From Syntrophaceae bacterium UBA5619 (GTDB lineage Bacteria; Desulfobacterota; Syntrophia; Syntrophales; UBA5619), in assembly GCA_002424545.1 (NCBI GenBank), contig DIKL01000115.1, forward strand, positions 1-11,612: a DNA stretch of 11,612 nucleotides. Reading direction: 5' to 3'. This document shows positions 1-4,772 of the stretch, one piece after another (position 1 is the first letter of the stretch; every line of letters starts with the position of its first letter). A program made the translations under genes and the position numbers. The notes under the pieces are model-generated. The model made no database searches and had not been told where the DNA came from. It was given only the letters and a program-made list of their open reading frames with translations.

Positions 1-516
1 ACACTTTTCCGGAACCATCTGAAATGAAACGATTTTTCCGGAAAAGTACCTGTGTGCCTGACGTCAGATTTCCTTTAAGTGTTATAAAGATCGCAAAATA
101 ATCTGTAACAATAAAATGCACAAGGAAAGAATTGACTTTCAATCAGCCATATTGCCCGCGCTACTTGAAAAAAGGAAAGGATTGTTTACTTTTCGGGAAT
201 GCGGGAAATCCTATTTGGAGGAATGATTTCCTAATAATTCCAAGCTGAATTCTATTAAATCACAGCTATAGTCTGCAATGCTTTACCTGTAAGAACCGGA
301 TGCAAATTACTCCGGGTCTCCCTGGTCCTTTTGATAGTTCTGTTTCCATGGACGGCAGAGAATTACAATCATATATGAATTATCATTGCCGGAATCCGTT
401 AATTATGCATTTTTAAAACTATATTAGAATACAAAATATAGATCGTTCGGAATTATGTTCAGAATAAATCTAAAAAGACGGACGGTTTAACGTATCATGC
501 AGCTAAATGATTTACA
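1..516. other. AT-rich non-coding region upstream of the first regulator gene
   Basis: This 516-bp stretch has no convincing gene and is clearly more AT-rich than the window right of ~1880. It holds several inverted repeats: TTCCGGAA-containing arms at 3-14 and 36-47, GGAAATC/GATTTCC at 204-210 and 225-231, and CTATATT/AATATAG at 419-425 and 435-441. The last lies about 75-100 bp before the regulator's ATG and could be an operator. A 36-codon ORF at 116-226 has no visible ribosome binding site. A seven-codon ORF (497-520) overlaps the regulator start as ATGA. I found no well-spaced sigma-70 or sigma-54 promoter that I would assign. Confidence 0.6.
3..47. repeat. 12-bp perfect inverted repeat containing two TTCCGGAA palindromes
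   Basis: The left arm ACTTTTCCGGAA (3-14) and right arm TTCCGGAAAAGT (36-47) are exact reverse complements, separated by 21 nt. Each arm contains the self-complementary octamer TTCCGGAA, and the two octamers are 29 bp apart, close to three helical turns. This fits either paired operator sites or a hairpin ending a gene left of the window. No T-run follows the right arm, so a simple intrinsic terminator on the plus strand is not clearly supported. Confidence 0.6.
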
Positions 517-1971
517 ATGAACCAAATGAAAGTATTTATCGTTGAGGATGACCTGTGGTATGCAGACCTCCTGAAATACTATCTAACATTAAATGAAGAC
601 TATGAAGTGGAGATATTTGAAACAGGAAGGGAGTGTTTGAAGAATCTCTACAAAAAGCCGGCAGTAATTACTGTAGACTATTCCCTTCCGGATATAAAGG
701 GACAGGAACTCATGAGAAAAATCATCGATTACAATCCTGAAATATCTGTTATCATAATTTCAGGACAAAAGGATGTGAAAATCGCAGTAGAGCTTTTAAA
801 GGAAGGAGCCTTTGATTATATCGTTAAAGATGAAGATACGAATGACAGGTTGTGGAATTCATTACGGCTGTTTCAGAATAATCTCAGGTTGAGGGAGGAA
901 AATGCCCGTTTAAAGGAAGAAGTAGGCAAGAAGTATGACTTTACAAAAGTATTGATTGGGAGTTCACCTGGGATCAGGGAGTTATTCAGTCTGATGGAAA
1001 AGGCAGCCAATTCACAGATTACCATTTCTTTAACTGGCGAAACGGGAACTGGTAAGGAATTAGTAGCTAAAGCAATACACTATCATTCGGGAAGAAGGAA
1101 ATACCCTTTTATTGCCGTCAATCTGGGTGCCATACCCAAAGATTTAGTTGAAAGTGAGCTTTTCGGTCATGAGAAGGGTGCTTTCACCGGAGCAACCGAA
1201 AGACAGACCGGCAAGTTTGAACTGGCCGATGGCGGGACAATTTTTTTAGATGAGATCGGCGATATGAGTTTGCGGACCCAGTCAAAAGTCCTGCGAGTGC
1301 TGGAAGAGGGGGAGATTCAAAGAGTTGGTTCAAACAAAATCATCAAAATTGATGTCCGGGTGATTGCCGCCACCAACAAGGACCTCAAAAAAGAAATGAA
1401 AGAAGGACATTTCCGCGAAGATCTTTATTTTCGCCTCAATGTTGTCCCTCTGTATGTTCCTCCCTTAAGAGACAGGAAAGAAGACCTACCGCTGCTGGTT
1501 GACTATTTCTGCCGGGTTTTCTCCGAAGAAAATAATTTCAAGCTGAAAAAGTTTTCTCCGGAAGCCCTGGAAGTTATGATGAAATACCCCTGGAAGGGCA
1601 ATGTCAGAGAATTAAAAAACCTGGTCGAGCGGCTGATTATCATGAATGACCGGGAAGTGATTACCATCGATGCTTTGCCAGATTACTTAGTTGAAGGCCA
1701 AGCCTTCTACCTGCCTGACATGAAGAAGGCAGCTACGCTCAGGGAATTCCGGGATGAAGCTGAAAAGAATTTTATCCTTTACAAACTCAAAGCTAATGGC
1801 TGGAATGTCTCTAAGACAGCCAGAGAGATTGATACTCCCAGAAGCAACCTCTATAAAAAGCTAGAACAATATGGTATAAAAATAATGGCCGGAGCCGGCG
1901 AGGCGGTCGCTCCTTCTGATGAAGAAGAAGGGGAGGAAAGTCCGAACTCCACAGGGCAGGATGGTCGCTAA
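517..1971 (+). CDS. Sigma-54-dependent response regulator (NtrC family: REC, AAA+, Fis-type HTH)
   Basis: This is a phosphorylation-controlled activator of sigma-54 RNA polymerase. The receiver domain (about 1-120) has the acidic pocket E10/D11/D12, phospho-acceptor D54, switch S82 and K104. The AAA+ domain (about 145-385) has Walker A GETGTGKE (174-181), the sigma-54 contact loop GAFTGA (221-226) and Walker B GGTIFLDE (239-246). A Fis-type helix-turn-helix covers about 413-455. The family usually ends just after this helix. Here 28 further residues (457-484, acidic and low-complexity) are encoded by the 5' part of rnpB, so this tail is probably an accident of overlap. There is no partner kinase in view and no strong Shine-Dalgarno before the ATG. 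A seven-codon ORF overlaps the start as ATGA. The gene is more AT-rich than those to its right, which may mean separate ancestry. The family call is sure; the target genes are unknown. Confidence 0.95.
   Translation: MNQMKVFIVEDDLWYADLLKYYLTLNEDYEVEIFETGRECLKNLYKKPAVITVDYSLPDIKGQELMRKIIDYNPEISVIIISGQKDVKIAVELLKEGAFDYIVKDEDTNDRLWNSLRLFQNNLRLREENARLKEEVGKKYDFTKVLIGSSPGIRELFSLMEKAANSQITISLTGETGTGKELVAKAIHYHSGRRKYPFIAVNLGAIPKDLVESELFGHEKGAFTGATERQTGKFELADGGTIFLDEIGDMSLRTQSKVLRVLEEGEIQRVGSNKIIKIDVRVIAATNKDLKKEMKEGHFREDLYFRLNVVPLYVPPLRDRKEDLPLLVDYFCRVFSEENNFKLKKFSPEALEVMMKYPWKGNVRELKNLVERLIIMNDREVITIDALPDYLVEGQAFYLPDMKKAATLREFRDEAEKNFILYKLKANGWNVSKTAREIDTPRSNLYKKLEQYGIKIMAGAGEAVAPSDEEEGEESPNSTGQDGR
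1829..1880 (+). promoter_or_regulatory. Probable rnpB promoters inside the regulator's HTH codons
   Basis: Two sigma-70-like signals lie inside the end of the regulator gene. The first is TTGATA (1829-1834), a 17-nt spacer and TATAAA (1852-1857), predicting a start near 1864. The second is an extended -10, TGGTATAAA (1872-1880), predicting a start near 1887. That matches where the P1 helix of RNase P RNA begins. No other promoter is apparent between the regulator and rnpB, so rnpB is probably transcribed from here. Confidence 0.6.
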
Positions 1972-2268
1972 CGGCGACTGGGGGTGACCCTAAGGAAAGT
2001 GCCACAGAAAAGATACCGCCCCCCCATCGGGAGGGGTAAGGGTGAAAAGGCGAGGTAAGAGCTCACCAGTTTCCCGGGTGACCGGGAAAGCTTGGTAAAC
2101 CCCATCCGGAGCAAGACCGAATAGGAGAACGGGGCTGCCCGCTCCAATGTTCTCGGGTTGTGTCGCTCAAGGCGGTCGGCAACGGCCGTCGTAGAGGAAT
2201 GATCATCGCCGTCTTCCGGGTGACCGGAAAACGGAACAGAATTCGGCTTATGATCCGCTCCGACACCT
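1886..2268 (+). ncRNA. rnpB: RNase P RNA, bacterial type A
   Basis: This is the catalytic RNA of ribonuclease P, which removes the 5' leader from pre-tRNAs. The conserved core is readable. The P4 5' strand region GAGGAAAGTCCGAACTCC is at 1933-1950. GGTAAGGGTGAAAAGG and GGTAAGAGCTCACC follow in the middle of the RNA, then the GGTAAACCCCATCCGGAGCAA region (around 2093-2114), AATAGG, AGAGGAATGATCATC, and the 3' P4 strand ACAGAATTCGGCTTAT. P1 pairs CGGAGC (1890-1895) with GCTCCG (2257-2262), and P2 pairs CGGCGA (1896-1901) with TCGCCG (2206-2211). The CCGAA/TTCGG pair in P4 is consistent between strands. The length of ~380 nt is normal for type A. Exact ends are inferred from P1. The 5' ~85 nt overlap the upstream reading frame. 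Confidence 0.96.
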
Positions 2269-2276
2269 TTTCCCTG

Positions 2277-2316
2277 AAAACCCGCTGAAAAGAGCCGCTT
2301 CTTTCAGCGGGTTTTT
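2277..2316. terminator. Bidirectional intrinsic terminator between rnpB and the Cache gene
   Basis: The stem CCCGCTGAAA (2281-2290) pairs perfectly with TTTCAGCGGG (2302-2311) across an 11-nt loop. A T-run (2312-2316) follows on the plus strand, and an A-run (2277-2280) gives a U-run on the minus strand. It begins about 10 nt after the predicted 3' end of rnpB and lies 7 bp from the stop of the convergent Cache gene, so it can end both transcripts. Confidence 0.9.
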
Positions 2317-2322
2317 CCATGA

Positions 2323-3645
2323 TTACCGATCATCCTCATCGTCGTCGTCATAAAGCTTTGCCGCTTCCTGCGCCTCTGCCGGAACCTCCGCTTCGATCGA
2401 GCGGGTGATCCCTCGGGCCAGCAGCGCCAGGATCAGGAAGAGCAGAATGACGGAAAGAGCCAAAATCAAGATGATCGTCGTCGTCCAGGATTTTGCCTCT
2501 TTTTCGATCCTCTGGGACGTTTTGACGGCCAGTTCGTTGTATTTTTCTACATCGAGCCCCATGCCGACCCATCCGAAACCGGCGGGCGCCGGATAATTCC
2601 CGGAAAAGAACTTGATCGGCGCGTAGGCCACGAACTTGGTGTGACCCGCGAACTTGTACATCTTCAACCCCGCATTTCCGGCCGCCGCATCCCGGGCCAC
2701 TTCCGGGAGATTTGGATCCATGTAGCCCAGGAGATTGAGGTTCAGAACCGCCTCGCCCCGCTGGGACATCTCCGCCGAATTCTTGTCGGTCAGCGCGGGG
2801 ATCGGGATTCCGTTGGGGCCCAATCCCGTGATATGGTAATCATAGGGATGGGAGATGACAAAACCCATGTTGTCCACGATGTAGGCGTAGTTTCCCGTGG
2901 AGGAGTTGACCTCCGCTTCGAAGACGTGACCCGCTTGCGTGGGTACGAGATGGTCCGTGAATGCGGCCAGGTGACGGTAATCCAAAGCGAGGGTCAGGAC
3001 GCCGGAAAAACCGTTCTGGTCGAAGACGGGCGTGGCGAGACGAAGGATACCGGAAAATCGCTTCCCCTTCTCAAAATCGGATCGATTGACGTACCAGCCG
3101 TTGACGTGCGATAGATAAACTTCGCCGCGTTTCAACGCCTTGGCGGCGGCGAAGTAATTCTCTGTTTTATAGGTTGTGTTTGCGGGCTTTCCGACATTGG
3201 TGAGCTTCGATTTTTCAACCGCTTCGCCGTTCACGATCCGGATCAGTTCATTCCCGTTTTGATCCGTCAATCCCATCTCCGTGTAGAGATAGGAGAGGAC
3301 CTGGCGCACCTTGCCGCCCTCTCGCACCCAGAGCGGTTTCCGGTTTTCCCGCGCGAACTGTTTGAACGCGGCGTCGGTTGTTGGGATAATGGTTGCGATC
3401 AGCAGATCCTTTTTCCTCTCGTTGAGAAAACCGGCGATTTCTTCCGCTGTGTTGATGGCGCGTATCTTTATCTCTTGCTGGGATTTCTGGTCAAGTACGT
3501 TGACCGCCCCTTCCTTTACGGTAACCCCCAATTTGAATATTCCGTTGGCAATCAGGATCGCCATCAGCGACAAGGGGATTACGATAAGCAGGAAGAAAAC
3601 CCTCGCTACGGTGAACAACTGCTTACCCTTATTCAAGTCTGCCAT
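2323..3645 (-). CDS. Membrane-anchored Cache sensor protein without an output domain
   Basis: The 440-residue protein has one membrane helix near the N terminus (about 13-37) and another near the C terminus (about 388-411). Between them is a ~350-residue extracytoplasmic region of the double-Cache (PDC) type, with stretches such as YFAAAKALKRGEVYLS and GFGWVGMGLDVEKY. Such domains bind small ligands in chemoreceptors and kinases. After the second helix comes RGITRSIE, which resembles the start of a HAMP domain, but the protein stops ~30 residues later in an acidic tail (YDDDDEDDR). No kinase, cyclase or methyl-accepting domain is present. A Shine-Dalgarno-like AGGGGG precedes the ATG. The gene starts 48 bp after atpE on the same strand with no terminator between, so the two are probably one operon. 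It may be a co-receptor, a ligand-binding accessory, or a truncated receptor. Confidence 0.85.
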   Translation of the reverse strand: MADLNKGKQLFTVARVFFLLIVIPLSLMAILIANGIFKLGVTVKEGAVNVLDQKSQQEIKIRAINTAEEIAGFLNERKKDLLIATIIPTTDAAFKQFARENRKPLWVREGGKVRQVLSYLYTEMGLTDQNGNELIRIVNGEAVEKSKLTNVGKPANTTYKTENYFAAAKALKRGEVYLSHVNGWYVNRSDFEKGKRFSGILRLATPVFDQNGFSGVLTLALDYRHLAAFTDHLVPTQAGHVFEAEVNSSTGNYAYIVDNMGFVISHPYDYHITGLGPNGIPIPALTDKNSAEMSQRGEAVLNLNLLGYMDPNLPEVARDAAAGNAGLKMYKFAGHTKFVAYAPIKFFSGNYPAPAGFGWVGMGLDVEKYNELAVKTSQRIEKEAKSWTTTIILILALSVILLFLILALLARGITRSIEAEVPAEAQEAAKLYDDDDEDDR

Positions 3646-3693
3646 GCCGTTTTCCCCCTAACCATGGTTGAATGGATAGTGATTTCCGACGCA

Positions 3694-4074
3694 TTAACCC
3701 GCCAGGAAATATTTCATGTAAGGGTTGGCATAGAGCAGAACCAGCGATACAACCAGGGCGTAGATCGCAATCGATTCCGCCATGGCCATGCCGACGAGCA
3801 TCGTCATCATGATCTTTCCCTGAACGCCGGGATTCCGGCCCACGGCCGAGCAGGCGCCGCTGGCCGCGGTTCCGATCCCCAGGCCGGCGCCTACGGCCCC
3901 GACACCGATCGCGAATCCCGCCGCGATCATTGCCCCGACGGCAAACAGGGCCTTCGTATAAGATTCACCGCCCGCGGGGAGGGCTTCCGCGGCAAACGCG
4001 AAAGTCGAACTGAGCAGGAGGACCGCTGAAGAGAAGAGCAGGGTGAGCAAACCTTTTCCAAATTTCTGAACCAT
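3694..4074 (-). CDS. atpE: F-type ATP synthase c subunit (proteolipid) with N-terminal signal peptide
   Basis: This protein forms the rotor ring of the F0 sector and carries the coupling ion through the membrane. The ATG at 4074 is chosen because GGAAAGGGGAAAG precedes it; the longer in-frame start at 4209 lies upstream of the predicted transcript start. The 126 residues begin with a signal peptide (about 1-28, ending AFA before AE). A glycine-striped helix 1 (about 43-78) follows, then the polar loop RNP (80-82), and helix 2 with the ion-binding glutamate E100 in MAESIAIYALVVSLVLLYANP. S101 and Y105 match positions of the Na+-type motif, but the helix-1 glutamine position appears to be I67, so the ion is uncertain. 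No other atp gene is nearby. A sigma-54 promoter, leader hairpin and palindrome lie upstream, and the Cache gene follows. Confidence 0.92.
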   Translation of the reverse strand: MVQKFGKGLLTLLFSSAVLLLSSTFAFAAEALPAGGESYTKALFAVGAMIAAGFAIGVGAVGAGLGIGTAASGACSAVGRNPGVQGKIMMTMLVGMAMAESIAIYALVVSLVLLYANPYMKYFLAG

Positions 4075-4110
4075 CGTCTTTCCCCTTTCCTGATAGTGAG
4101 TTTGTTGCCC

Positions 4111-4137
4111 TTCCATACCACAAACGTGGTCATGGAA
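4111..4137 (-). promoter_or_regulatory. Stem-loop in the atpE 5' leader
   Basis: The arms TTCCAT+ACCAC (4111-4121) and GTGGT+ATGGAA (4126-4130 and 4132-4137) pair over 11 bp, with one bulged base (4131) and the 4-nt loop 4122-4125. If transcription starts near 4154, the hairpin lies about 17 nt from the 5' end of the mRNA and ~37 nt before the start codon. No T-run follows on the minus strand, so it is not an obvious terminator. A role in stabilising the mRNA is possible. Confidence 0.6.
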
Positions 4138-4164
4138 AAAGGCTTTATTGATCCACCCGGGCTC

Positions 4165-4180
4165 TGCAACAGATGTGCCA
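4165..4180 (-). promoter_or_regulatory. Sigma-54 (-24/-12) promoter for the atpE-Cache operon
   Basis: Read on the minus strand, 4180-4165 is TGGCACATCTGTTGCA. The sigma-54 consensus is TGGCACG-N4-TTGCW, so 11 of the 12 specified positions match and the GG-to-GC spacing is exact. The predicted start is near 4154, a G on the minus strand, giving a leader of about 80 nt before the atpE ATG. Sigma-54 promoters need an activator of the kind encoded twice in this window. Confidence 0.8.
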
Positions 4181-4276
4181 TTCGTCCCACGAAGAACGAT
4201 ATTGTCCAAACCATTGTCGGCATTGTGCTATTCCTTTTTTTTGATGAGGGAGTGACTCCGAGCCTGACGGAAAATG

Positions 4277-4295
4277 GTTGAACATTCCGTTCAAC
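4277..4295. promoter_or_regulatory. Palindrome, candidate activator binding site for the sigma-54 promoter
   Basis: GTTGAAC (4277-4283) and GTTCAAC (4289-4295) form a perfect 7-bp inverted repeat with a 5-bp spacer. Its centre lies about 132 bp upstream of the predicted atpE start, the usual range for NtrC-family enhancer sites. A further CTTGAAC half-site occurs at 4308-4314. The binding protein is inferred; the regulator at 7406-8785 is the nearest candidate. Confidence 0.55.
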
Positions 4296-4393
4296 AGGAT
4301 GTAAGGCTTGAACGAAAGATGGAATCCGTTTCCGCGACGACGAGCGCTCGATCGTCGCAAAATGGCGGGTCCGGAAGGAACACCAAATTTCTG

Positions 4394-4422
4394 TTGATAA
4401 TTTCCCGCCGGGCCGTTAGGAT
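4394..4422 (+). promoter_or_regulatory. Sigma-70-like promoter for the small membrane protein and kinase operon
   Basis: TTGATA (4394-4399) and TAGGAT (4417-4422) are separated by exactly 17 nt, matching five of six and four of six consensus bases. The start would be near 4429, about 117 nt before the first gene. The perfect inverted repeat CCGGAT-TCG-ATCCGG (4431-4445) lies right at the start site and could be an operator. Confidence 0.5.
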
Positions 4423-4545
4423 GGTCGTGTCCGGATTCGATCCGGGACTGGCCGGAACACCGATTCCGAATGACTGGACGGTGCGACAGTCCGTTCCGAG
4501 ATGGACCCATTCCGTAAAGCTGCAATCATAAAGAGAGGTTTCGTC

Positions 4546-4719
4546 ATGCCTGAGCTGCTGACCGCAGCGACCTATCTTGTTGTGTGGCTTATCTGCTGGC
4601 GGGTGATCGGCATCGAAAGCGGTTTGACAAAGTTGATCCTGTCCCTGGGGGCGGCGATCTTCGTATTCGTGTTGCTTTCCGTCAGAGAACATCGGCGAAA
4701 AAAGAGGGGGGGCAGGTAA
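4546..4719 (+). CDS. Small two-helix membrane protein of unknown function
   Basis: The 57-residue product starts at the ATG preceded by AGAGAGG (about 7 nt spacing). An in-frame ATG 45 nt upstream lacks such a site. Two hydrophobic segments are visible: about 2-20 (ELLTAATYLVVWLICWRVIG) and about 25-43 (TKLILSLGAAIFVFVLLSV). They are joined by a short polar turn, and a strongly basic tail follows (REHRRKKRGGR). By the positive-inside rule both termini are probably cytoplasmic. The gene heads the kinase-regulator operon, 53 bp before the kinase. I do not recognise a family. It might modulate the kinase in the membrane, but that is inferred only from position. Confidence 0.65.
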   Translation: MPELLTAATYLVVWLICWRVIGIESGLTKLILSLGAAIFVFVLLSVREHRRKKRGGR

Positions 4720-4772
4720 CGGGGTCCGATTTTTTGCAGGATCGGGAAGGTGAAAGCAACCGCGAGCGACAC

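Larger units (their letters stand above)
4075..4545. other. Divergent regulatory region between atpE and the kinase operon
   Basis: This 471-bp region separates atpE (minus strand) from the small membrane protein gene (plus strand) and shows no convincing gene. From left to right it holds the atpE ribosome binding site, a stem-loop (4111-4137), a minus-strand sigma-54 promoter (4165-4180), a 7-bp perfect inverted repeat (4277-4295), a sigma-70-like promoter facing right (4394-4422), and a short palindrome near that promoter's start (4431-4445). The short ORFs in it have no ribosome binding sites and no recognisable domains. Confidence 0.75.

Noticed and set aside
497..520. Seven-codon ORF overlapping the first regulator's start as ATGA
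   Set aside because: It is too short and has no ribosome site; the overlap could easily be chance.
2063..2320. 85-codon minus-strand ORF, and a 64-codon one at 1811-2005
   Set aside because: Both lie in or across RNase P RNA and its terminator. The structured RNA explains the sequence.
3259..4029. 256-codon plus-strand ORF, and a similar one at 2641-3114
   Set aside because: They are opposite the Cache and atpE genes, which have clear domain features. The translations look random.
3694..4209. Longer atpE start adding 45 residues
   Set aside because: The extension overlaps the predicted sigma-54 promoter and leader hairpin. The ATG at 4074 has a ribosome site and opens a proper signal peptide.
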